Assembly: GCA_965248675.1 (NCBI GenBank)
Contig: CBDFJZ010000007.1
Location: 248,001-312,000 of the forward strand
Reading direction: 5' to 3'
From: UBA6627 sp965248675
GTDB lineage: Bacteria > Chloroflexota > Dehalococcoidia > UBA2979
DNA length: 64,000 nt
The translations under genes and the position numbers were made by a program. Of the stretch, positions 1 to 8,961 are shown piece by piece (the first letter of the stretch is position 1; every line of letters begins with the position of its first letter). The notes beneath the pieces were generated by a model. That model made no database searches. It saw only the letters and a program-made list of their open reading frames with translations, and was not told the DNA's origin.

Positions 1-1
1 C

Positions 2-988
<987 letters not shown>

Positions 989-1013
989 TCGAGGCGCAGC
1001 ACCCGACGGCCTG

Positions 1014-1832
1014 ATGCCCGAACTGCCCGAGGTCGAGACGACACGCCAGCAACTCGCGCCGGCGATCGTCGGCCGGAGGATCGTCTCCGTCACGATTCGC
1101 CCCGGCGGCGAGCGCCTCGCGATCACGCATTCGCCTCGGGAGCTCGAAGCGGCGCTGACCGGGCGACGGATCGACGCACTCGACCGTCACGGCAAGTATC
1201 TGCTGGCTACCCTCGACGACGGGCGGGCCTGGGTGCTTCACCTGCGGATGAGCGGATCGCTAGTGATCGCCCCGGCCGACGAGCCGCATCGCTACGAGCG
1301 CGCCCGCGTCGTCTTCGACGACGGCACGGTGCTCCGCTTCAACGACCTGCGAAAGTTCGGCACCTGGCACCTGGTCGAGGATCCGCGCGACGCGATGCCC
1401 AACGTCGGCCCCGACGCGCTTTCCGAGGAGTTCTCGACCGGCTGGCTACGCGATCACCTCGGACGTCGTTCCGTCGCCGTGAAGTCCGCGCTGCTCGACC
1501 AGAAGGTCGCCGCCGGTGTCGGCAACATCTACGCCGACGAGGCCTGCTATATCGCCGGCGTCGATCCGCGGACCTCAGCGAGTCAGCTGGGCCGCAGGCG
1601 CGTCGCTCGGCTGCACGCCGCGGTGATCGAGGCGCTCCAGCGGTCGCTCGATGACGGCGGTACAACCTTTTCGAGTTACGTCGACGGACTGGGCGGCGAG
1701 GGACTACATAAGACTCGCGTTCACGTCTTCCGACGCGAGGGTGAGCCGTGCGATCGTTGCGGCACGACGATTCGAAAGATCCGGTTGGGCGGACGGGGAA
1801 CCCATTTCTGCCCTCGTTGTCAGCGTCGCTAA
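1014..1832 (+). CDS. mutM: Formamidopyrimidine-DNA glycosylase (Fpg/MutM)
   Basis: This bifunctional glycosylase and AP lyase removes 8-oxoguanine and other oxidised purines. The 272-residue length is normal for the family. It starts MPELPEVE, so the N-terminal Pro2 nucleophile and Glu3 are intact. The conserved Lys lies in DRHGKYLL (Lys61). The helix-two-turn-helix region includes QKVAAGVGNIYADE. The C-terminal zinc finger has Cys246, Cys249, Cys266 and Cys269, with the conserved GRGTHFCPRC. It follows polA closely and could be co-transcribed with it. No strong ribosome-binding site precedes the ATG, but Pro2 after the start fixes it. Confidence 0.97.
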   Translation: MPELPEVETTRQQLAPAIVGRRIVSVTIRPGGERLAITHSPRELEAALTGRRIDALDRHGKYLLATLDDGRAWVLHLRMSGSLVIAPADEPHRYERARVVFDDGTVLRFNDLRKFGTWHLVEDPRDAMPNVGPDALSEEFSTGWLRDHLGRRSVAVKSALLDQKVAAGVGNIYADEACYIAGVDPRTSASQLGRRRVARLHAAVIEALQRSLDDGGTTFSSYVDGLGGEGLHKTRVHVFRREGEPCDRCGTTIRKIRLGGRGTHFCPRCQRR

Positions 1833-1905
1833 GACATAACAAGTTTCGGGAACACCCCGGTTGCTCAGGTTTACGAGCCGCTGATACGTTTCCGGCATCT
1901 CCCCG

Positions 1906-2871
1906 GTGCGTCTACTCCTCACTGGCGGCGGGTGGCCCGTGATCTTTCTCATCACGTTCGCGGTACTGCTGATCGGCGTACTCGCATACATCGGGTTCGC
2001 GATCTATTTCGCAGACCTGTTCACGCACTCGAAGCGGCGACGGGTTCAGGGAACCCCGGCCGACCTCGGCCTGCGCTTCCAGGACGTGCAGTTCCTCACC
2101 TCGGACCAACTGACGCTCAACGGCTGGTTTCTCGAGTCCCCGGGGGCCCGCGCCACGATCCTGGTCATCCACGACCGAGCCGGAACCCGAGGCGACGTCG
2201 GACAGAGCTTGCTTGAACTGCAGGCGGACTACGTCCGGCGCGGGTTCAACGTGTTCGCCTTCGACCTGCGCGGTCGAGGCGAATCGGCCGGCCGTCGCGA
2301 TCACCTCGGAACGACCGAGCGCCTCGACGTGCGGGCGGCGCTCGCGTACCTGCATCGGCGCGCGGGACAGGTACCGATCGTGTTGCACGGCTTCGGGTTC
2401 GGCGCCGCGCTCGCGATCGAGGCGACGCCGCGCGTCAGCCAGATCGCCGGCATCATCGCCGACTCCCCGGTCGCCTCGATGCGCGATCTGCTCCGCGACG
2501 AGCACCCGCACCTCCCGGACCACTTGTTCGGGGCGTCGAGCTGGTTTGCTCGCCGGCTGTTCGGAGCCGAGGTGAACTCGCTGGCGCCGATTGACGTGGT
2601 CCACGAGGTCGAGGTCCCGATCATGTTCATCCACGCGCGAGAGGACGCGGAAGTACCAAGCTCGCACACGCTGAACCTCGCCGCGGCCTCGCTCAACCAT
2701 CGCCATGAGGTCTGGGCGCTGAGCGACCACCGTGGCCACTGCTCTTACTACGCGGAGCACCCACGCGAGTACGTCGACCGCTGCCTGGCGTTCGTCGACC
2801 TCATCGTCCCCGCTCGCATGCTCGCGCCGCTCCCGGACCAGCCCGCGGCGCGGTCGAACCAGGCCGGCTAG
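1906..2871 (+). CDS. Membrane-anchored alpha/beta-hydrolase-fold protein lacking the nucleophile serine
   Basis: A hydrophobic segment at about residues 10-34 is followed by a basic KRRR stretch, suggesting an N-terminal membrane anchor with the hydrolase domain on the cytoplasmic side. The remainder resembles YqkD-like alpha/beta hydrolases, with FDLRGRGES after the second strand region. The acid loop is FIHAREDAEVP and the terminal His lies in SDHRGHCSYY. At the nucleophile elbow, where the family has G-x-S-x-G, the DNA reads HGFGFGAA with Gly164 (GGG codon) in the Ser position. It may be inactive or have a changed role. The GTG start is not well supported; another GTG 33 bases downstream would keep the anchor. 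The substrate is unknown. Confidence 0.8.
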   Translation: MRLLLTGGGWPVIFLITFAVLLIGVLAYIGFAIYFADLFTHSKRRRVQGTPADLGLRFQDVQFLTSDQLTLNGWFLESPGARATILVIHDRAGTRGDVGQSLLELQADYVRRGFNVFAFDLRGRGESAGRRDHLGTTERLDVRAALAYLHRRAGQVPIVLHGFGFGAALAIEATPRVSQIAGIIADSPVASMRDLLRDEHPHLPDHLFGASSWFARRLFGAEVNSLAPIDVVHEVEVPIMFIHAREDAEVPSSHTLNLAAASLNHRHEVWALSDHRGHCSYYAEHPREYVDRCLAFVDLIVPARMLAPLPDQPAARSNQAG

Positions 2872-2888
2872 ACCCGAACAGAGCCCCG

Positions 2889-3872
2889 ATGGCACACCGT
2901 GACGCCCTGACCGACGTGGCCGGCATCCGCGTCGGTCACTGGACCGACCGCCGCGCCGCCACGGGCTGCACGGTGGTCCTCTGCCCACCCGACACCGTCG
3001 GCGGCGTCGACGTCCGAGGCGCGGCGCCGGGCACACGCGAGACCGATCTGCTCCGGCCGGGCAACCTCGTGAACGAGGTGCACGCGGTCGTGTTGTCGGG
3101 CGGCTCCGCCTTCGGCCTCGAGGCAGCCAGCGGCGTCATGCAAGAGCTGGCAACGCAGGGCGTGGGACTCGCCTTCAACGACAGCCTCGTTCCGATCGTG
3201 CCATCCGCCATTCTCTTCGACCTCGGCATGGGGCGGCCGAAGCATCCGACGGCCGAGTCGGGGCGGCGGGCGATGCGACGGGCGACCGGCGGCCGGATCG
3301 AGGTCGGCTCGGTGGGCGCTGGTACCGGCGCCACGATCGCGAAGCTCGTAGGGCGCGAACGTGCCCTGCAGGGCGGGATCGGAACCGCCAGCGAGCGCCT
3401 CGATACCGGCGTAGTCGTCGCCGCCCTCGTCGCGGTCAACGCCATAGGCGCGATCCGCGATCCGCTCACCGGCGACGTCCTGGCCGCTCCTCGCGACGAC
3501 GAGCGTGGCTTCCTCGACGTGGACAGCCTGCTCCGCGTGGCGCGCGCGCCAGATCCCGAGGAGGCCGATCCGCCCTCTAACACGACGATCGGCGTAGTCG
3601 CGACCAACGCGCGGCTGACGAAGACTCAGACGAACCGGGTCGCGACGATCGCGCACGACGGGTTCGCCTCGACGATCTGGCCGGTCCACACGCAGGGGGA
3701 CGGCGACGCCATCTTCAGCCTCGCCACCGGCGAGGTCGAGGTCGACTGGGCGGGCTACCGCGCGATCGAGGCGTTCACCGTGCGCGCCGTCGAACGCGCG
3801 GTGCTCAACGCGGTGCGCGAGGCGACCTCGATCGCCGGCGTCCCGTCGGCGAGAGAATGGGCCGCTCGTTAA
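2889..3872 (+). CDS. P1-family (DmpA/NylC-like) self-processing peptidase
   Basis: This 327-residue protein belongs to the N-terminal nucleophile peptidases related to L-aminopeptidase D-Ala-esterase DmpA and 6-aminohexanoate oligomer hydrolase NylC. The N-terminal part has the typical TDVAGIRVGHWTD and VLSGGSAFGLEAASG blocks. The predicted autocleavage site is Asn231-Thr232 in PPSNTTIGVVATNA, which would expose Thr232 as the nucleophile of the small subunit. Its natural substrate cannot be told from sequence. It lies 17 bases after the hydrolase gene. The panB promoter begins just downstream, so it probably ends this transcription unit. Confidence 0.9.
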   Translation: MAHRDALTDVAGIRVGHWTDRRAATGCTVVLCPPDTVGGVDVRGAAPGTRETDLLRPGNLVNEVHAVVLSGGSAFGLEAASGVMQELATQGVGLAFNDSLVPIVPSAILFDLGMGRPKHPTAESGRRAMRRATGGRIEVGSVGAGTGATIAKLVGRERALQGGIGTASERLDTGVVVAALVAVNAIGAIRDPLTGDVLAAPRDDERGFLDVDSLLRVARAPDPEEADPPSNTTIGVVATNARLTKTQTNRVATIAHDGFASTIWPVHTQGDGDAIFSLATGEVEVDWAGYRAIEAFTVRAVERAVLNAVREATSIAGVPSAREWAAR

Positions 3873-3887
3873 GCGATCGACGGACCG

Positions 3888-3915
3888 TTGACGCGCCGAT
3901 CCGCCCTCCTATACT
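3888..3915 (+). promoter_or_regulatory. Promoter of panB-panC
   Basis: TTGACG at 3888-3893 and TATACT at 3910-3915 are separated by 16 bases, close to a sigma-70 type consensus. It is the clearest promoter in the window. It would give a leader of about 105 bases before panB. The leader holds a GC hairpin around 3932-3949 (CCGCCC pairing with GGGCGG). Confidence 0.75.
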
Positions 3916-4029
3916 GGCGATGTCAGCCGACCCGCCCCGCGCGGGCGGCCAGACCGCGATGGACAGTGCCGACCGATTGCTCACGACTGAACCGCTTGGA
4001 TCCCGACGGGACTGAGACGGAGGAACCCG

Positions 4030-4986
4030 ATGGCGAAACGCGTACAAGTGCGCGACCTGCAACGCATGCGTGACCGTGGTCAGCCGATCACGATGCTCAC
4101 CGCCTACGACTACCCGACCGCGCAAATGGCCGACGACGCCGGGATCCCGATCCTGCTGGTGGGCGACACCCTCGGCATGGTGGTGCTCGGATACGAGTCG
4201 ACGGTGCCGGTCACCGTCGAGGAGATGATCCATCACGGCAAGGCGGTCGTGCGAGGCGCGAAACGCGCGCACGTCGTCGTCGACATGCCGTTCGGGTCTT
4301 ACCAGGGTGGCTGGCAGGACGCGCTGCGCAACGCGACGCGGATCATGCAAGAGACCGGGTGTGGCTCCGTGAAGCTCGAGGGCGGTATCCGCTCCGCCGA
4401 GACGGTGGGTCACCTCGTCGAGGCTGGGATTCCGGTGATGGGACACGTCGGCCTGACGCCGCAGTCGGTGAACCAGACCAGCGGCTTCCGCGTGCAGGGG
4501 AAGACGCCGCGCGACGCGGTCCACCTGATCGCGGACGCGAAGGCGCTCGCCGAGGCGGGTGCGTACGCGATCGTGCTCGAGCTGGTGCCGACGGCGCTCG
4601 GCCAGATGATCACGCAGCGGGTGAACGTCCCGACGATCGGGATCGGCGCGGGGCCGTTCTGCAGCGGCCAGGTGCAGGTGTGGCACGACATCCTCGGGCT
4701 GTACGACGATTTCAAGCCGCGACACGCCCGCCAGTTCGCCGAGCTGGGGAGCGTGATTCGCGAGGCGGTCTCCACTTACCGCGAGCAGGTGGAGGCGGGC
4801 GCCTTCCCGACCGCCGACGAGTCGTTCTACATGGACGAGCGGGCGCTGGCGCTGATCAAGGCGCAGGTGCCCGAGGTGGACGCCGATCTCAGCGACGCCG
4901 AGCGCGTGCTCGCCGAGCACGACCGCGAACTGATCGCCCGCGCGGCCGAGACGGCGGACGCGCCGGCGAACGCGCCCACTCGCTAG
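4030..4986 (+). CDS. panB: 3-methyl-2-oxobutanoate hydroxymethyltransferase
   Basis: PanB adds a hydroxymethyl group from methylenetetrahydrofolate to 2-oxoisovalerate, the first step of pantothenate and so CoA synthesis. The 318 residues include MLTAYDYPTA and the metal and substrate blocks LLVGDTLGMVVLGYEST and VDMPFGSYQ. Also present are GSVKLEGG and IPVMGHVGLTPQSV. The ATG is preceded by GGAGG with good spacing. The C-terminus has an Ala-rich extension of about 50 residues after the barrel. panC follows after 18 bases, so the two form an operon from the promoter at 3888. Confidence 0.97.
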   Translation: MAKRVQVRDLQRMRDRGQPITMLTAYDYPTAQMADDAGIPILLVGDTLGMVVLGYESTVPVTVEEMIHHGKAVVRGAKRAHVVVDMPFGSYQGGWQDALRNATRIMQETGCGSVKLEGGIRSAETVGHLVEAGIPVMGHVGLTPQSVNQTSGFRVQGKTPRDAVHLIADAKALAEAGAYAIVLELVPTALGQMITQRVNVPTIGIGAGPFCSGQVQVWHDILGLYDDFKPRHARQFAELGSVIREAVSTYREQVEAGAFPTADESFYMDERALALIKAQVPEVDADLSDAERVLAEHDRELIARAAETADAPANAPTR

Positions 4987-5004
4987 AACCGAGGCGCGAC
5001 CAAC

Positions 5005-5844
5005 GTGGAGATCGTGCGCACGACCGACGATTTCCGCGAGGCACGCGCCGCGCTGCCGGCGCCAGTCGGCCTCTTTCCGACGCTTGGCGGCGTCCACGCC
5101 GGGCACCTGGCGCTGGTCGATGCCGCGCGCGGGGAATGCGCGAGCGTGGTCTCGACGCTGTTTCTCAATCCGACGCAGTTCGGCAAGCACGAAGACCTCG
5201 ACCGCTACCCCGCCGACGAGGCGGACGACCTCGCACAGCTCGAGGCGCACGGCGTCGACCTGATCCTCGTCCCCGGTCGCGAGCTGGTGTATCCGCCGGG
5301 CTTCGTCACGACCGTCCACGTCGGCGGCATCACCGACCGCCTCGAGGGCGAACGGCGGCCCGGCCACTTCGATGGCGTCACGACGGTGGTGCTCAAGCTG
5401 CTGAACATCACCACGCCGGATCGAGCCTACTTCGGCGAGAAGGACGCGCAGCAGCTGCGGGTGATCCGCCAGCTCGTGCGAGACCTCGATCTGCCTGTCG
5501 AGATCGTCGCTTGCCCCACGGTGCGGGATCCCGACGGCCTCGCCCTCTCCTCGAGGAACGCGTACCTCTCCACCGGGGAACGCGCCGCGGCGCTCTCGCT
5601 GTCTCGCGGGCTTCGCTTCGCCCAGGACGCGTTCGCCGCGGGCGAACGGGACGCAGACATGGTGCGTTCGCTCGTCCTCGGAGAGCTCGACGCGGAGCCG
5701 CTGGTGCGGGTCGATTACGTCTCGCTGGCGCACGACGAGACGCTCGCCGAGCTGGAGGGCGAGGTCACGGTCACGGCGCTGCTCTCGCTCGCGGTGCACG
5801 TCGGCGAGACACACCTGATCGACAACGTCGCGCTCGGCCGTTAG
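5005..5844 (+). CDS. panC: Pantothenate synthetase (pantoate--beta-alanine ligase)
   Basis: PanC joins pantoate and beta-alanine using ATP, completing pantothenate. The 279-residue length is normal. The nucleotide-binding HxGH motif is present as HAGH in LFPTLGGVHAGHLAL, where the usual PTMG reads PTLG. Other family blocks are FLNPTQFGKHEDLDRYP, FGEKDAQQL and LALSSRN. It uses a GTG start 18 bases after panB, with GAGG upstream. Co-transcription with panB is expected. Confidence 0.96.
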   Translation: MEIVRTTDDFREARAALPAPVGLFPTLGGVHAGHLALVDAARGECASVVSTLFLNPTQFGKHEDLDRYPADEADDLAQLEAHGVDLILVPGRELVYPPGFVTTVHVGGITDRLEGERRPGHFDGVTTVVLKLLNITTPDRAYFGEKDAQQLRVIRQLVRDLDLPVEIVACPTVRDPDGLALSSRNAYLSTGERAAALSLSRGLRFAQDAFAAGERDADMVRSLVLGELDAEPLVRVDYVSLAHDETLAELEGEVTVTALLSLAVHVGETHLIDNVALGR

Positions 5845-5926
5845 GCCCGCACGAAGCGCTCACGGAGCCGCTGGCGCGGGGTCGCGATCGGGCCTGCACC
5901 GATGCCGGCGCGGCCGGCCGGTTTGG

Positions 5927-5982
5927 TAGCATGATCCGAGGTTCGGCAAACCTTGATGAACGATATCGGGGCGACGATATCG
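5927..5982 (+). promoter_or_regulatory. yebC leader: -10-like box and 8-bp hairpin from two CGATATCG palindromes
   Basis: TAGCAT at 5927-5932 is a plausible -10 box; no good -35 is seen. Two identical octamer palindromes, CGATATCG at 5961-5968 and 5975-5982, are separated by six bases. In RNA they can pair with each other as an 8-bp hairpin. The hairpin ends about 10 bases before the GGAGG of yebC. It could be a leader structure or a protein-binding site. Confidence 0.4.
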
Positions 5983-6001
5983 ACGACGGCGGAGGTGCCG
6001 C

Positions 6002-6754
6002 GTGTCCGGCCACTCCAAATGGTCCTCAATCAAGCACAAGAAGGGCAAGATCGACGCGAAGCGCGGTCAGCTCTTCACGAAGCTCGCGCGCGACGTCACG
6101 ATGGCCGCGCGCGGCGGTGGCGACCCTGAGATGAACGCGTCGCTGCGTCTGGCGATCGCCAAGGCCAGAGACTCGAACATGCCGAACGCGAACATCGAGC
6201 GCGCGGTCCAGCGCGGCGCCGGCGGCGGTGAAGCCGACCACCTCGAGGAAGTGACCTACGAGGGATACGGCCCCGGCGGCACCGCGGTGCTCGTCGACGC
6301 CGTCACCGACAACCGCAACCGCACCGTCGCCGAGGTGCGCCTCGTCTTCTCGCGCGGCGGCGGCAACCTCGCCGAGAACGGCGCGGTCGCCTGGCAGTTC
6401 GAGGCGCAGGGCGTGATCACCGTGAGCACCGACGACGGCGACCCGGACGAGATCCAGCTCGCCGCGATCGAGGCGGGCGCCCTCGACGTGGACGAGGCTG
6501 CCGTCGGCAGCTCGGTCGAGGTCTACACGGAGCCCGGCAGCACGGAGTCGGTGCGCGAGGCGATCGCGGCGGCCGGCTTCGCGGTCGAGAGCGCGGACCT
6601 GGCAAAGGTGCCTCAGAACACCGTCGAGCTGGACGAGCAGGCGGCGATCTCGACGCTGCGGCTGCTCGAGAAGCTCGATGACCTCGATGACGTCTCGAAG
6701 GTCCACTCGAACGCCGTCTTCACGGAAGCGGTGCTCGAAGCCGCGGCAGGGTAA
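6002..6754 (+). CDS. yebC: YebC/PmpR/TACO1-family protein
   Basis: This family is known as probable transcriptional regulators and, more recently, as factors that help translation through difficult stretches. The 250 residues begin MSGHSKWSSIKHKKGKID, the family signature. The expected domains follow: N-terminal helical, then two alpha/beta domains, with the conserved NIERAVQRGAGG and EGYGPGGTAVLVD. The GTG start has GGAGG six bases upstream. Its stop codon lies inside the first copy of a 24-bp tandem repeat. yebC next to ruvC-ruvA is a common bacterial order. Confidence 0.97.
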   Translation: MSGHSKWSSIKHKKGKIDAKRGQLFTKLARDVTMAARGGGDPEMNASLRLAIAKARDSNMPNANIERAVQRGAGGGEADHLEEVTYEGYGPGGTAVLVDAVTDNRNRTVAEVRLVFSRGGGNLAENGAVAWQFEAQGVITVSTDDGDPDEIQLAAIEAGALDVDEAAVGSSVEVYTEPGSTESVREAIAAAGFAVESADLAKVPQNTVELDEQAAISTLRLLEKLDDLDDVSKVHSNAVFTEAVLEAAAG

Positions 6755-6870
6755 CGAACACCTCCGGCGGCAACGTAACGATCGCCTCCGGCGGCAACGT
6801 AACGATCGCCTCCGGCGGCAACGTAACGATCGCCTCCGGCGGCAACGTAACGATCGCCTCCGGCGGGGGG
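6751..6870. repeat. 24-bp tandem repeat, about five copies, between yebC and ruvC
   Basis: Units start at 6751, 6775, 6799, 6823 and 6847. Copies 2-4 are identical. Copy 1 differs at a few central bases and supplies the TAA stop of yebC. Copy 5 matches for 20 bases and runs into a G-rich tract (6862-6876). Each unit holds CGATCG and the small hairpin CGCC-TCC-GGCG, and carries CCTCC, complementary to a ribosome-binding site. The period is divisible by three; the reverse strand would encode repeats of AIVTLPPE. It looks like a minisatellite. Confidence 0.95.
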
Positions 6871-6922
6871 TGGGGGTAACGGCAGCGAGGACAGCCTGGA
6901 AACACCCACGCGCATTGGCACC

Positions 6923-7438
6923 ATGAGCACCGAGGGAGCGACCCGGCGCGTGCTGGGCGTCGACCCCGGTCTGACGGTCACCGGCTGGGGCGTCGTCGAT
7001 GGCGACGGCGCCTCGGGCCGGCTCGTGAACTGCGGCGTGATCCGCACCCGTTCGAAGCAGCCCCGAGCCGACCGACTCAGGGATATTGCGGAGGGCATCC
7101 GGACCGTGATCCGCGATCATGGTCCAGCGGAGTTAGCGGTTGAGCAGCAGTTCGTTGCCGCAAATGTGCGCTCCGCGATGGTAATCGGTGAGGCTCGGGC
7201 GGCGGCAATGATCGCTGCCGCCGATGCGGGACTTCCGGTGTTCGAGTTCGCTCCGACCGCGGTGAAGGAATCGGTGACGGGCTGGGGCGGGGCTCCAAAG
7301 GAACAAGTGCAGCAGATGGTCGCGGTCCAACTCGGCATGACGGAGATCGAGGGCCCGCTCGACGTGTCGGACGCGCTGGCGGTCGCCCTGACACGCCTCG
7401 GCGACCTGCGCCTGGAGCTGGCGATGGCGCGCTCGTGA
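6923..7438 (+). CDS. ruvC: Crossover junction endodeoxyribonuclease RuvC
   Basis: RuvC resolves Holliday junctions by paired nicks. The 171 residues show the RNase H-like fold with acidic residues in VLGVDPGLTVTGWG, AVEQQFVAANVR and DVSDALAVAL. The ATG is about 50 bases after the tandem repeat and lacks a clear ribosome-binding site. It overlaps ruvA by four bases (GTGA), so the two are translationally coupled. ruvB is not next to them here. Confidence 0.96.
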   Translation: MSTEGATRRVLGVDPGLTVTGWGVVDGDGASGRLVNCGVIRTRSKQPRADRLRDIAEGIRTVIRDHGPAELAVEQQFVAANVRSAMVIGEARAAAMIAAADAGLPVFEFAPTAVKESVTGWGGAPKEQVQQMVAVQLGMTEIEGPLDVSDALAVALTRLGDLRLELAMARS

Positions 7439-8061
7439 TCGTCTCGCTGCGGGGCTCGCTCGATCGCTGGGACGCGGAGTCCTCGACCGCGTGGATCGAG
7501 GTCGGCGGCGTTGGCTACGAGGTGCTGATCCCGGCCTTCGCGCATCACTGGATCGCCTCGGAACCGGTCGGCGAAGAGATGAAATTATTCACCTATTACC
7601 ACGTCTCGGAGCGGCAGCCGGCGCCGCTGCTGATCGGCTTCCAGCACCACCAGGAGCGCGAGTTCTTCCGGAAGTTCATCAACGTCCCCGAGGTCGGACC
7701 GCAGAAGGCGGTACGCGCGCTCACCTTCCCGGTCTCCGAGATCGCACGCTGGATCGAGGCCGAGGACGTCGCCGCGCTCCGGCAGTTACCGGGCATCGGA
7801 CAGCGGCTCTCGCAGACGATCGTCGCCAACCTCCACGGCAAGCTGACGCAGGAGGCGTTGCTGCGTAGCGAGAGCGGCGCCCCGCCTGCCCGCGACGCGG
7901 CCCGCGCCCTCTATGAGGACGCGGTCGACGCGCTCGAGGCGTTGCAGTACTCGCACCGCGAGGCCGAGCGGCTCGTCACGGCCACGCTCCGCGAACAGCC
8001 AGAGGTCGCCGGCCTCGAGGAGCTGCTGCGCGCGGTGCTCGAGCAGCAGGCGCCGGTCTAG
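7435..8061 (+). CDS. ruvA: Holliday junction DNA helicase RuvA
   Basis: RuvA binds the four-way junction and loads RuvB for branch migration. The 208 residues show the N-terminal OB domain (IVSLRGSLDRW and IEVGGVGYEVLIP). Two helix-hairpin-helix motifs follow: a weakly conserved first one (VPEVGPQKAVRAL) and a good second one (LPGIGQRLSQTIVANL). The C-terminal three-helix RuvB-binding domain includes DAVDALEALQYSHREAERLV. The GTG start overlaps the ruvC stop. Confidence 0.95.
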   Translation: MIVSLRGSLDRWDAESSTAWIEVGGVGYEVLIPAFAHHWIASEPVGEEMKLFTYYHVSERQPAPLLIGFQHHQEREFFRKFINVPEVGPQKAVRALTFPVSEIARWIEAEDVAALRQLPGIGQRLSQTIVANLHGKLTQEALLRSESGAPPARDAARALYEDAVDALEALQYSHREAERLVTATLREQPEVAGLEELLRAVLEQQAPV

Positions 8062-8069
8062 GCGGCGCC

Positions 8070-8885
8070 GTGTCGGTCCCGCGCGATCGCTGGCCGACGA
8101 TGCTGGGGCTCCTCGGAGCCGGCCTGCTGCTGCTTGGGTTCGGCGGGCAGCTCCGCGGGATTGAGTGGGTGAGCGGCTCGTTCCTGGGTCTCGACCTCGG
8201 CGCGTGGAGCCTGGCGACAACCTTCCTCGCGGTGTTCCTGATTGTCCAAATCGTGCTGAACGCCCGAGTCGCGTTGGAGCGCGAACGTCGCCTCGTCGAC
8301 GTTGCGGCGGACCTGCGCGAGACCAGCGCGGAGCTGGAACGCCTCGCGAAGGTCGATCCGCTGACGAACGTGCTGAATCGACGCGCGCTCTTCGAGCGGG
8401 TCGGCGCGGAGTTTCGAAGATCGCAGCGCTACGGACGGCCGCTGACCGCAGTGATGATCGACATCGATCACTTCAAGGCGCTCAACGAACGGTACGGGCA
8501 CGCGACCGGCGACGCGGTGCTCGCGGTCTGCGCCCGCGAGATGGCCTCGAGCCTGCGCGAGTCCGATGGGATCGGTCGCTACGGCGGGGAGGAGTTCGTC
8601 GTGTTCTTGCCGGAGACGACGCTCGCGGACGGTGCCGTCGTCGCCGAGAAGCTGCGGCTCGCGATCGAGGAGCTGCGCATCGATGGCCCCGATGGCGCGT
8701 CGGAACCGGTACAGGTCACGATCTCCGCCGGCGTCGCCTCCACGCCTGAGCTCGGCATCGCCGACGAGCAGGCGCTGGTGAGGCGCGCGGACGGCGCACT
8801 CTACGAGGCGAAACGCGGCGGTCGGAACCGCGTCGCCGTCGCTGAGATCGAACGGCCGAGGCGCGCCGAGCGGCAGGCGAGCTAG
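8070..8885 (+). CDS. Membrane-bound GGDEF diguanylate cyclase
   Basis: It is predicted to make cyclic di-GMP from two GTP. Two hydrophobic segments at about residues 10-26 and 45-64 suggest a membrane anchor. A short coiled-coil-like linker (ALERERRLVDVAADLRETS) leads into the GGDEF domain, which starts at DPLTNVLNRRALFERV. The signature is GRYGGEEF, residues 172-176 being GGEEF. An inhibitory I-site RxxD is present as RESD at 163-166, five residues upstream. No EAL domain is present. The GTG start lies 8 bases after ruvA. The sensed signal is unknown. Confidence 0.93.
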   Translation: MSVPRDRWPTMLGLLGAGLLLLGFGGQLRGIEWVSGSFLGLDLGAWSLATTFLAVFLIVQIVLNARVALERERRLVDVAADLRETSAELERLAKVDPLTNVLNRRALFERVGAEFRRSQRYGRPLTAVMIDIDHFKALNERYGHATGDAVLAVCAREMASSLRESDGIGRYGGEEFVVFLPETTLADGAVVAEKLRLAIEELRIDGPDGASEPVQVTISAGVASTPELGIADEQALVRRADGALYEAKRGGRNRVAVAEIERPRRAERQAS

Positions 8886-8961
8886 CCGCCGTCACCCCCT
8901 TGAGGATCACGCCTTCCGCCGTCGCCGACTCGTACACTGGGAGGGCAAGAAAGGCCCCTCG

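Noticed and set aside
3805..5814. A 669-codon minus-strand frame opposite panB-panC
   Set aside because: Shadow frame; the panB and panC frames carry full family signatures.
6720..6905. A reverse-strand protein with AIVTLPPE repeats
   Set aside because: It exists only because the 24-bp repeat is divisible by three. There is no start context, and the rest of the frame is unremarkable.
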